Positions 25,301 through 32,414 of a stretch of 36,995 nucleotides of DNA are shown here, in pieces (position 1 is the first letter of the stretch; the number at the start of each line of letters is the position of its first letter). Source of the stretch: a candidate division Zixibacteria bacterium SM23_81 (GTDB lineage Bacteria > SM23-81). Location of the stretch: the NCBI GenBank assembly GCA_001304015.1, contig LJUY01000022.1, positions 1 to 36,995 on the forward strand. The letters run 5' to 3'. The notes beneath the pieces were generated by a model. It did not search any database and was not told where the DNA came from. It was given only the letters and a program-made list of their open reading frames with translations. The translations under genes and the position numbers were made by a program.

Positions 25301-25909
25301 ATGTTTCAGCGCAGCCTGACCATACGGGAGGAGATCGGCAATCGCCATGGCGTGGCCATGTCTCTGACCAATTTGGGGCTGGTTCATCTGGAGTCTGGCG
25401 ACTACGCCAAAGCACGCGAAAATCTGCAGAAAAGTCTGGAACTGCAACAAGAACTGGGGCTGGGTGATTTCGAATCAATCACGTATAGTTACTTAGCCCA
25501 AGCCTGTGCTCATTTAAACGATTTCGACGCAGCCGGCACGATGGCTGAGGAGGCGGTGGCTCTGGCTGTGGGGGCGGGCCAAAGGAGCAACGAGGGATTG
25601 GCCAGAAGGGTTTGGGGTGAGGTGAGAAGGCATATGGCTGCCCAAGCGGAAGGAGACCAAAGGAAGAAGCTGATCAACGAGGCCAACCTGGAACTGGAGC
25701 GGAGCCTGAAGGTCTTCCAAGAGCTGGGTATGGAGCAGGAGGTTGGCCGCAGCTTGCTGGAAATGGCCCATCTGCACAAGCAGGCCGAGCATCTTGGGCA
25801 AGCCCGAGAATCTGCCGAAAAATCTCGAGCCATTTTTGAGAAGCTGGAGGCCCAGGGTGATTTGAAGCGATCTCAGGATTTCATAGCAGCCCTGTCTGGT
25901 CAGACGTAG
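22346..25909 (+). CDS. Ser/Thr protein kinase - AAA-type ATPase - TPR fusion
   Basis: The protein is 1187 residues. The kinase domain spans about 9-270: GRGGMGAVF loop (16-24), Lys38 in VALKVL, HRDIKSDN (129-136, catalytic Asp131), DFG (149-151), GTAAYMSPQQ activation segment, and DIFSLGVVLYELLT. All residues needed for activity are present. The ATPase domain follows from about 300: VGREGEMAEL, Walker A GEAGIGKT (331-338), Walker B LILFVDD (446-452) and LQWADADTL. It is of the AAA_16/MalT-like type seen in signalling STAND proteins. Residues about 760-1050 hold tandem TPRs of about 40 residues (HYLGVVSRSQGDYQRAVEMH, YNNLGIAYKNQGKRDEAAEM, NNLGSLAQDRGSYEKAREMF). No transmembrane segment is seen, so it is probably a cytosolic signal integrator. 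Partners cannot be read from the neighbourhood. The ribosome-binding site is weak. Confidence 0.9.
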   Translation: MESEQIAQYKIEELIGRGGMGAVFKAKDTHLGRTVALKVLTVQDLPEDEVKKRFLREAKAGAQLSHPGIVTIFEVGEDLGHQFIAMEYVKGRTLRQLIQAKPPSILEAIDIGIAVGQALSAAHGGGIIHRDIKSDNVMVTDEGIVKVMDFGLAKIKGTSMITKEGEIMGTAAYMSPQQATGEVIDHRTDIFSLGVVLYELLTRQRPFTGDQEIVVIFSLLNEEPMGIRELNAEVPEALEQIVFKALHKEPQDRYQQVSQMVEDLEKVRQAIVAGGEVSLAELELVASEEVAVAEEREFQAQLVGREGEMAELQNLLHLATLGEGQTVLISGEAGIGKTRLVGELSKQAKTRKIRTLIGHCLHKMRSYPYQPFVEAIQEYFQIKGVDGVHRLEVFLDQRAPELKAQASVLKIFLNLEGQEHAQVVNREELLQTINKLIERVAMERPLILFVDDLQWADADTLSLFHYTSRWIRRAKVLLVGTYRPEDVSLPGEEETKLLPQVRREMSREGLLQEIPLERLRGEHLAPMVDSLFPKAEFGQDFYRTLFVETEGNPLFVLETLKLMKAEGIIFRDNGTYCLRQSPECRTIPSKVQDVIKRRLQRLDDEEREVLEMASVEGEIFNSATVADCLNLNKVVLLKMLQRLEREHHVIHTVERRYRFDHAKIRDLLYQEILPELRTEYHLIVGGHLRAHFAEDEQVIPQIAHHLVEGGDFKGSLPFLIKAGERAKRVFANAEAIGHFTKALEILEQLSWDDTQERTISMVSVQEGLGDIYALTGRHQEAVEAFTSALDLEGLPSERCSCLMRKTSGVQERQGAFDEALAALQKAEKCVEPMAQEALGRQEMGRILIDRGAVHYKMGEVEKAEEEIQKGLALLEGTEALGHQAAGYHYLGVVSRSQGDYQRAVEMHQRSLGLREKIGDRWGIALSYNNLGIAYKNQGKRDEAAEMYQRCLEIFEQIGYKLGVAGLYNNLGSLAQDRGSYEKAREMFQRSLTIREEIGNRHGVAMSLTNLGLVHLESGDYAKARENLQKSLELQQELGLGDFESITYSYLAQACAHLNDFDAAGTMAEEAVALAVGAGQRSNEGLARRVWGEVRRHMAAQAEGDQRKKLINEANLELERSLKVFQELGMEQEVGRSLLEMAHLHKQAEHLGQARESAEKSRAIFEKLEAQGDLKRSQDFIAALSGQT

Positions 25910-25977
25910 CCCATTTCTAGAGCCTAAGAGGTGGGAAGGGGATACGTTCATTTTTTCTTTCTGAGGGAGTTAAAATC

Positions 25978-26388
25978 ATGTTCTGGCACACGCATAGATT
26001 ATTCGCATTTGGGAGCCATACGCTCTTATCTGTCGCTTTTGCGGTGCTGATTTCTGGGATCTTTATGTGGATCGGAGCGCGACTGGCGGGCATTCAACGG
26101 GCCACTCTGGGCAGGGCCATTTTTGCAGCCATATCCGGCACGGTCATCGTGTGGATCGTGGGAGGCCTTTTCGCCACGACCTTGCCCCTGGGCGGATCCA
26201 TTTTGGGCTTCCTGTTGATTCTTCTTCTGGTGCTATTGGCTACCAGGGTCATCTTCGATACCAGCTTCGGCAAGGCTCTGTTAGCATGGATTTTCTTTAT
26301 CCTGGGCCAAGCAGTGGTTGGCCTCCTGGTGGGTCTTCTCTTCACCAGGAGCATAAGTGCGTTGGTCTCGTTGGGACCTAAGTTTTAG
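25978..26388 (+). CDS. Small four-helix membrane protein, paralogue 1
   Basis: The protein is 136 residues; ATG follows GGGAG. About four transmembrane helices are visible: LLSVAFAVLISGIFMWIGA, a Gly/Val-rich second helix (FAAISGTVIVWIVGG), ILGFLLILLLVLLATRVIF, and ALLAWIFFILGQAVVGLLVG. Shared signatures with the gene at 26558 are ISGIFMWIGA and the IFDTS segment followed by WIFF. I do not recognise the family. Confidence 0.75.
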   Translation: MFWHTHRLFAFGSHTLLSVAFAVLISGIFMWIGARLAGIQRATLGRAIFAAISGTVIVWIVGGLFATTLPLGGSILGFLLILLLVLLATRVIFDTSFGKALLAWIFFILGQAVVGLLVGLLFTRSISALVSLGPKF

Positions 26389-26422
26389 ATAGGTGACCGC
26401 GCTGAAGCTTTCGACTGGGTGT

Positions 26423-26469
26423 CCTTTTTATTACTGCTCATGGCAAGAAGAGCAGTGTAAAGAAAAAGG
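26423..26469. repeat. Long imperfect inverted repeat between the two membrane paralogues
   Basis: CCTTTTTATTACTGCTC (26423-26439) faces GAGCAGTGTAAAGAAAAAGG (26450-26469), giving a stem of about 15 pairs with a small bulge around a 10-nt loop. The A/T arms make it usable as a terminator on either strand, but no clean T tail follows on the plus strand. It could instead be a processing or stability hairpin between the two genes. Confidence 0.5.
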
Positions 26470-26557
26470 GAGTGGTATCCGGGCGTAGCTGCTTTTTGTG
26501 AGGGCATGAAGGACCGCGGATGGGGTCTCCTAACACGCGAACCGAGGGAGGAAACCT

Positions 26558-26962
26558 GTGATCTGGCATAGGTTCTCGGCCATGGGGAGTAGCGCAGTCC
26601 TCTCTCTGGGTATGGGGGTGTTGATTTCCGGGATCTTTATGTGGATCGGAGCCCATCTGACACGCGTTATTCGCCCTTCACCCTTGAGGGCAATTTTGGC
26701 CGCCCTTGCTTGCACGGCCACGGTGTGGGGCACCAGAATTCTGTTGTCCACCGCCCTGCCACTGATGGGGCCAATATTCGGCTTATTCCTGGGCTTTCTT
26801 CTGGCGTTGTTGGTTATCAAGGGGATCTTCGACACCAGCCTTATCCAGGCGCTTGCTATCTGGATTTTCTTTCTCCTGTCCCAAGTTGTGTTTGCAATGC
26901 TCTTCGGCTCTTCCTTTTTTGGCGACCTGAGCAGGTTTTTCTGGAGTAGGGCACCATTCTGA
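26558..26962 (+). CDS. Small four-helix membrane protein, paralogue 2
   Basis: The protein is 134 residues with a GTG start and a strong GGGAGG Shine-Dalgarno 6 nt upstream. It is homologous along its length to the protein at 25978-26388: MGVLISGIFMWIGAHL against FAVLISGIFMWIGARL, and KGIFDTSLIQALAIWIFFLL against RVIFDTSFGKALLAWIFFIL. It also has about four helices. The two are a tandem duplication that has since diverged. The shared IFDTS loop between helices is the most conserved polar motif and may be functional. The family is unknown to me. Confidence 0.75.
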   Translation: MIWHRFSAMGSSAVLSLGMGVLISGIFMWIGAHLTRVIRPSPLRAILAALACTATVWGTRILLSTALPLMGPIFGLFLGFLLALLVIKGIFDTSLIQALAIWIFFLLSQVVFAMLFGSSFFGDLSRFFWSRAPF

Positions 26963-27119
26963 GCAACGGGGTCTTTTTGGGCAGGTTTATTCCGGGGTTA
27001 ACTTTTTGCGGCAACTCCTGGGTAAAAAAATAGTAGAATAGATAACAGGATGCCAGAGACACCGTCAAGTAGTTTGTATAAAATGCGGTGCTATTTTTAT
27101 CGAAACGGGAGGTGGTAAA

Positions 27120-29720
27120 ATGAAACGAGGAGTTCTGGCAATCGTATTGATCGTCACTCTCGCCCTGCTCGTGGGGGTAGAGATGCCCTCTGCTCAGATG
27201 ATCAACACCACCCTGGAAAATGGCATGACGGTGGTGATCAAGGAGAATCATGCCGCCCCGGTGGTCACCGTGGTGATGTATGTCCGCGCGGGTCACATCT
27301 TCGAGGAGGAGTACCTGGGAGCGGGAATCTCACATTACTGCGAGCATCTGGTGGCCATGGGCACGACGAACAAGAGGACCGAGGCGGAGAGCGATGAGAT
27401 CTTGACCATGCTGGGCGGAGCCTCCAATGCCTACACCACCAGTGACCATACCGCCTACTACATATCAACCGCCAAGCAGCATCTGGAGACGGCTATCGAC
27501 TTGGTCTCCGATTGGGTCCTGAACTGTGCCCTTGATCAGCATGAAGTAGAGAGAGAGCATGGCGTGATTACCCGGGAGATCGAGATGGGCCAGGATGAGC
27601 CCCGGCGAAGGATCGGCAAGCTGTATAATGCCGCCATGTTCGTTAAGCACCCGGAGCACCACCCTACAATCGGTTACAAGGACGTGTTTTTGAATCTCAC
27701 TCGCGACGACGTGGTCACATATTACAGCCGGATGTACGTGCCCAACAACATGATTTTCGTCATAGCGGGAGACGTGGACGCCCGGGAAACTCTGGAACTG
27801 GTGAGGAAGTACTGTGCTAATGCGACACGGAAGCCGCTAAGGCAGATTTATCTCCAGACCGACCCGAAACAGATGGGTACCCGACGAGTTACCGACGAGA
27901 TGGACATCGAGACCACCTATATGATGATGGGCTGGCGCACCGTCAAGGTGACTCACCCGGATCTCTATGCTCTCCACCTGCTGGAGGACATCCTCAGCCG
28001 TGGGGAGAGCTCCCGACTGGTCAAAAGGGTCAGGAACGATAAGCAGCTGGTCAACACCATCAGCGCCAGTTCGTATAACCCGTGTTATGATGCCGCCGAT
28101 TTCACCGTCCTGTCCAGCCTGGATATTGAGAACGCGAAGAAGGCAGAGGAGGCCATCCTGGAGGAGATCTACCGGTTACGCGATGAGCTGGTTACGCTCC
28201 AGGAGCTGGAAAAGGCCCAAAATCAGCGTGTCAGTGACCAGGTTTTCTCCAACCAAACGGCGGAAGATCAGGCCATGCAGATCGGCCAGGATCTCATCAG
28301 GACGGGCAATCCTCTGTTCAGCGAGACCTATCTGGAGAGAATCCGGGAGGTCACCCCTGAGGACATTCGTCGTGTGGTGCGGGCATATTTCCAAGATGGC
28401 GCCATGACAGTGGCTGTTCTCAAACCCAAGGGGATCGAACTGCCCGCCGAGGAAGTGGGTGCGGCCGAGCAGGTGGGCAAAGCCAGCCAGGTGAACAAAG
28501 TGGTTCTGGACAACGGTCTCACGCTCCTGTTGAAGAACAATCCCAACTTTCCCCTGGTCTCCATGCACGCCTATCTCAAGGGAGGCGTGCTCTACGAGAG
28601 CCAAGAGGACAACGGGGTGTTTAACTTCACCGCCCGGATGTTGCCAAAAGGCACCAAGAGACGCACCGCCGATCAGATTGCCGAGGAGATCGATACCATG
28701 GGCGGCAGCATCGGATCCTCGGCGGGCAATGACCTCACTCATGTCTCCGTGGAGGTTCTCAAGGAGCATACGGAAAAAGGCCTGGATATCTTGGCCGATA
28801 TGCTCCAGAACGCCATTTTTGATCCCCAGGAGACGGAAAAGATGCGCAAGCTCTTGATGGCACAGATCGAGCGCCAAAATGATGACTGGCGCACCCAATC
28901 GGAGGTATTCTTCCGAAAGACCTTTTTCCGTGAGCACCCCTACCGTTTCGTTCCCGTCGGTGGCGAGAGCAGCGTGGCTGCTTTGACTCGAGAGAATCTA
29001 CAGGAAACGTACCAGCAATATTATGTGCCCAACAACATAGTTCTGGCCATCTTCGGGGATATCGATCTTGGGAAGATGGAGACTCTTGTAAAGAAAAAGT
29101 TCGGTAAGATGAAGAGAAAAGACGTTATTTTTCCTTCTGTTCCCGCTGAGCCGCCCCTGATGGCCAACATAACCGATGAATTGATCACAGATCGACAGCA
29201 AACGGTGATCTACATGGGCTATCCGGGGATGAAGCTGGGAGATCCCGACTGGCACACCATGCGGGTCATCGACGGCATCACCTCGGGAATCGGCTATCCC
29301 GGAGGCTGGTTGCACAACACGCTCCGGGGCAACCAACTGGTCTACTTCGTCCACGCCTGGAACGATGCTCGCTCCCATCCCGGCTATTATGCCATCCAGG
29401 CGGCCACCAATCCAGCCACCGCGGATACGGCCCTGCAGATCATTTTGGAGAAGCAGAAGCTGATCAAGGAGGATGTCTTTACCGACGAGGAGCTGGAGCA
29501 GGCCAAGAGCGCCTGCATCGTCATGCGGGGACTGTACTATAACCAGACCAATTCCGACCAGGCCTCTCAGGCGGCCACCGACGAGATCCGAGGGTTGGGC
29601 TACGATTACTCAGATGACTTCGAGGAGCGTATTAAGGCCGTGACTCGTGAGAACATCAAGCGCGTGGCCAACGAATATTTCCAGAATTATGGGCTGATCA
29701 TGACTAGGCCGGAAAGCTGA
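27120..29720 (+). CDS. M16-family zinc metallopeptidase, two-domain, exported
   Basis: The protein is 866 residues; ATG has GGGAGG upstream. The signal peptide is about 1-25. The first M16 half (about 28-440) carries the inverted zinc motif HYCEH (H72, E75, H76) and a Glu at 153, 76 residues later, the spacing expected for the third ligand. The second half (about 455-866) has the same fold markers (NGLTLLLKNN, GGSIGSSAGNDLTHVSVEVL, YVPNNIVLAIFGDIDLGKME) but no HxxEH (FNFTARML sits there), so it is the inactive partner half that such fused pitrilysin-like peptidases use to close the chamber. It probably degrades peptides in the periplasm or outside. The gap 26963-27119 upstream has no convincing promoter. 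Confidence 0.93.
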   Translation: MKRGVLAIVLIVTLALLVGVEMPSAQMINTTLENGMTVVIKENHAAPVVTVVMYVRAGHIFEEEYLGAGISHYCEHLVAMGTTNKRTEAESDEILTMLGGASNAYTTSDHTAYYISTAKQHLETAIDLVSDWVLNCALDQHEVEREHGVITREIEMGQDEPRRRIGKLYNAAMFVKHPEHHPTIGYKDVFLNLTRDDVVTYYSRMYVPNNMIFVIAGDVDARETLELVRKYCANATRKPLRQIYLQTDPKQMGTRRVTDEMDIETTYMMMGWRTVKVTHPDLYALHLLEDILSRGESSRLVKRVRNDKQLVNTISASSYNPCYDAADFTVLSSLDIENAKKAEEAILEEIYRLRDELVTLQELEKAQNQRVSDQVFSNQTAEDQAMQIGQDLIRTGNPLFSETYLERIREVTPEDIRRVVRAYFQDGAMTVAVLKPKGIELPAEEVGAAEQVGKASQVNKVVLDNGLTLLLKNNPNFPLVSMHAYLKGGVLYESQEDNGVFNFTARMLPKGTKRRTADQIAEEIDTMGGSIGSSAGNDLTHVSVEVLKEHTEKGLDILADMLQNAIFDPQETEKMRKLLMAQIERQNDDWRTQSEVFFRKTFFREHPYRFVPVGGESSVAALTRENLQETYQQYYVPNNIVLAIFGDIDLGKMETLVKKKFGKMKRKDVIFPSVPAEPPLMANITDELITDRQQTVIYMGYPGMKLGDPDWHTMRVIDGITSGIGYPGGWLHNTLRGNQLVYFVHAWNDARSHPGYYAIQAATNPATADTALQIILEKQKLIKEDVFTDEELEQAKSACIVMRGLYYNQTNSDQASQAATDEIRGLGYDYSDDFEERIKAVTRENIKRVANEYFQNYGLIMTRPES

Positions 29721-29826
29721 TGATCTAAAAGCCTGGTGGTGACTAAGAGTATGGTGTTTTCGGATACTGCAATTCGGAACTCGTCCGTCGGCCTCGAAAC
29801 TCGTCACGTCCGTTGTCGATCGAAGC

Positions 29827-29931
29827 TCGTTTGTCGTTCATTCCACGTTAGTGGCTGATAGAACTTGACGACCTTCCACAGACGATTCCCGATTCTCGTT
29901 ACGCGCATCGACACCGCCAAACGACAAACGA
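29827..29931. repeat. Inverted repeat in the 29.7-30.0 kb spacer
   Basis: TCGTTTGTCGTT (29827-29838) and its exact reverse complement AACGACAAACGA (29920-29931) are 81 nt apart. Related short tracts (CTCGTC, GAAACTCGTC, GAAGCTCGTT) recur in 29770-29835. The 29721-30040 spacer has no credible gene; the rest of its content is the hairpin at 29971 and a possible promoter at 29941. It could be a decayed small repeat element. Confidence 0.4.
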
Positions 29932-29940
29932 TTGCTTTAT

Positions 29941-29969
29941 TTGCCATCTAGTCCAAAATCAGTTACATT
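29941..29969 (+). promoter_or_regulatory. Possible sigma-70-type promoter of the TPR/GWxTD gene
   Basis: TTGCCA (29941-29946), a 17-nt spacer and TACATT (29964-29969). The match is fair, but the transcript would start inside the hairpin at 29971-29995, so the two readings compete. Confidence 0.35.
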
Positions 29970-29970
29970 A

Positions 29971-30001
29971 TGGGGAGGAAGTTCAATCCTCCCCATTTTC
30001 T
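29971..30001 (+). terminator. Strong hairpin with T tail
   Basis: TGGGGAGGA and TCCTCCCCA form a perfect 9-bp stem around a 7-nt loop, followed by TTTTCTTT. It would end transcripts from the M16 gene 250 bp upstream. It begins 2 bp after a possible -10 element. Confidence 0.6.
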
Positions 30002-30040
30002 TTGCCATAGGAGAAGTTTCCACACAAGGCCCTGATCTCC

Positions 30041-32113
30041 ATGAGAATATCTGTTTACATATCATTCCTTCTCTCCGCGATTCTCTGCCTGAGCTGCGCC
30101 TCCCGGATCGATCCACACAAGCGGGAGCAGTCTCTCCGGCACTACCAGCAAGGTCTGGAGCTTTACAGATTGGGTGAGGTGGAGAGTGCTGTGTGGGAGC
30201 TGGAGCAGGCCATTCAGTTAGCCCCTCGCTGCGCCAAAGCTCATGATCTGTTGAGCAGGATATATATTCGACGGGGTGATATCCGCGGTCGCTGGCTGGC
30301 TACCAAACGGGCGCTTCGGGCTGTGGCCATAGCACCTCAACATCCTGAATACCGTTATAACCTAGCCATGGTCTACCGGGAGCGGGGCTTTGGGTACAAT
30401 GCCAAAAGGGAGTTAAGGAAAATTCTGAAGCTGGACCCAGACTTCTGGAAAGCTCACTACCAGCTTGGATTGATTGAGGAAGAGGCGGGGTTAAAATACG
30501 AGTCGGAAAGGAGACATCGGGAGGCAGTGGAGTCTCTCCACCGAGCGGCAGAGCTGGCCCCCCAGGAGTATCAGGTGCTGTATCACCTGGGCTTGAACCT
30601 AGAGGAGCTGGACAAATGGGAAGAGGCCGCTAAGCATCTGATGTCCGCTGTGGAGGTTGAGCCCGACAGGCACGAGGCACATTTGCTTCTAGCAATGGCC
30701 TTTCACAGGCTGAGGAGGTTAGAGGAGGCTGAGGGGAGTTACCGAGCAGCCTTGGAGCGAATGATCGAGCAGGACCGGCTTCCCTTCGAGAGCTTGGATT
30801 TTCTGGCCTCTCCAGAGGAGCTGAAAGAATTCCACAGCACGGATCGCAAGGACTTTCTGCGGCGCTTCTGGAAGCAGCGGGATCCCACACCGACAACACC
30901 GGTCAATGAGCGCCAGCTGGAGCACTATCGCCGGGTGGTCCATGCCAACATCCACTTCGCAGCTCCCAAATTAGATATCCCGGGTTGGAAGACCAAGCGC
31001 GGTGAGTTCTACATCAGATATGGAGAACCTACGGTTAAATGGCGAGAGTTGGGGGAGGTTAGAATGGGAGTGGGATTAGTGCCTCCCCGGTGGATCTGGT
31101 CGTATAGTGATGGGGGGCAGGGGGTCAATTTGATCTTCGCCGACACCTTCCTCAACGGTGAGTATAATTTCCCCTTTCCGGACAAGTCTTGGGGATCAGA
31201 CGACTTCCGAAATTCGCCGGCCACCTTGGCCCAGAGGATGATTCAGAGCTTGCCAGAAAGCTACCAGCATGACTATGGCGGCGAACTTCTGGAGTATGCC
31301 AGTCGGACCGTGGAGTTCCGCGGCTCAGATGGCATGACCGAACTGGAGGTGGTCTACGGCATCCCCAATCCTCACCTGGAGTTTTCCCGTTCAGGCCAAA
31401 TGGCCCAAGCGATGATCGAGAGGCGAGCCGTGCTATTTGATATTAACTGGAATGAGGTGGCTCGCAGCGACGAGAAACAGATCTTCGACGTCCCCCCTAC
31501 GCAGGCTATCAACCCCAACAGGATGGTCGTGGAGAAGGCGGATTTCCAGGTGCTGCCCGGGAAGTATCAGCTGGCCTTGAATATCCGCGATCAAAAGTCC
31601 AAGAAGGTGGGCATCGTCAAGACTGAAGTCGATGTGGGACGATACGATCACCAAACCCTGGCCATCTCCTCTCTTGTGCTGGCCAATAAGCTTTACTCGG
31701 ACGAGGGGGAAGATCGATTTCTGCGGGGAGATCTGGTGGTGGTTCCGCGGCTTGGCAGGCTCTTTCAATTCTCCCAGCCTATTTTGGTCTACTACGAGAT
31801 CTATAACCTGACGCTGGACGAATGGGGAGGTACTTGGTACCAGACGGAATACACCATCACCCGCCGCCCAGAGAAAAAAGGCCTGTTGTTAAGAGCGTTG
31901 TCGGCGCTGGCCTCGCCGTTCGGTTCGAAGAAAAAGTGGGAATCGGTATCCAGCACTACGGAGAACCGGGGGGCTTCGGCGACGGAGATCGGCCAGCTGG
32001 AGTTAGATATGTCTAGCGCCATGTTGGGCGAGTACCTGTTGACGTTGACGGTGACCGATATGAACAGCGGCCAGCGAGCAGAGCGTGAGGTTGAGTTCGG
32101 GATAGTGGAGTGA
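30041..32113 (+). CDS. TPR protein with GWxTD-type domain, exported
   Basis: The protein is 690 residues. The N-terminus (ISFLLSAILCLSCAS) is a signal sequence ending in Cys. The lipobox is imperfect (C-L-S-C), so lipidation is only possible. Residues about 30-245 hold about five TPRs (LYRLGEVESAVWELEQAIQL, YNLAMVYRERGFGYNAKREL, YHLGLNLEELDKWEEAAKHL). Residues about 253-330 match the core of the GWxTD domain found in FCB-type genomes (FLRRFWKQRDPTPTTPVNE, then GWKTKRGEFYIRYGEP, with K in place of the final D). The rest is beta-rich with no motif I know. It ends at a palindromic terminator at 32157. A periplasmic or outer-membrane structural role is inference. Confidence 0.8.
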   Translation: MRISVYISFLLSAILCLSCASRIDPHKREQSLRHYQQGLELYRLGEVESAVWELEQAIQLAPRCAKAHDLLSRIYIRRGDIRGRWLATKRALRAVAIAPQHPEYRYNLAMVYRERGFGYNAKRELRKILKLDPDFWKAHYQLGLIEEEAGLKYESERRHREAVESLHRAAELAPQEYQVLYHLGLNLEELDKWEEAAKHLMSAVEVEPDRHEAHLLLAMAFHRLRRLEEAEGSYRAALERMIEQDRLPFESLDFLASPEELKEFHSTDRKDFLRRFWKQRDPTPTTPVNERQLEHYRRVVHANIHFAAPKLDIPGWKTKRGEFYIRYGEPTVKWRELGEVRMGVGLVPPRWIWSYSDGGQGVNLIFADTFLNGEYNFPFPDKSWGSDDFRNSPATLAQRMIQSLPESYQHDYGGELLEYASRTVEFRGSDGMTELEVVYGIPNPHLEFSRSGQMAQAMIERRAVLFDINWNEVARSDEKQIFDVPPTQAINPNRMVVEKADFQVLPGKYQLALNIRDQKSKKVGIVKTEVDVGRYDHQTLAISSLVLANKLYSDEGEDRFLRGDLVVVPRLGRLFQFSQPILVYYEIYNLTLDEWGGTWYQTEYTITRRPEKKGLLLRALSALASPFGSKKKWESVSSTTENRGASATEIGQLELDMSSAMLGEYLLTLTVTDMNSGQRAEREVEFGIVE

Positions 32114-32156
32114 TTTCGTAATGCGCAGACATATGCAAGCGCAAATGGGATTTGTA

Positions 32157-32183
32157 GGGGCACGGCATGCAGTGCCCCTTTTT
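32157..32183 (+). terminator. Terminator formed by dispersed palindrome GGGGCACGGCATGC
   Basis: GGGGCAC (32157-32163) and GTGCCCC (32172-32178) pair around an 8-nt loop, followed by five T. It shares GTAGGGGCACGGCATGC with the hairpin at 34480. It lies 44 bp past the TPR gene. The remaining part of 32114-32414 carries the promoter at 32326 and nothing else I recognise. Confidence 0.8.
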
Positions 32184-32325
32184 ATCAAAGGAAAGGTTGT
32201 TATCAGTTGTAAGGGCGAGGTTTCCTGGCCCTATTTAATGTTCAGCCCGACGTAATGCGTCATTCGTCATGTGTCACCTTTGGGGAAGTATGACAGTGTT
32301 TTTCACGTATCACGCAAAAAAACTC

Positions 32326-32355
32326 TTGACAGATTTCCTACTTTTGTGCTAGAAT
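32326..32355 (+). promoter_or_regulatory. Sigma-70-type promoter of the SBBP propeller gene
   Basis: TTGACA (32326-32331), an 18-nt spacer and TAGAAT (32350-32355). The leader is about 53 nt. The layout and the sequence after the -10 (AAGAAATAGAGAG) resemble the promoter at 34606. Confidence 0.75.
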
Positions 32356-32414
32356 AAGAAATAGAGAGTATTTCTTTAAAAAATCATTTAAGGAATTGGA
32401 AGGAGGGTACAGAA

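Noticed and set aside
27006-27039. TTGCGG ... TAGAAT as promoter of the M16 gene
   Set aside because: The spacer is 22 nt, too long for a sigma-70 promoter.
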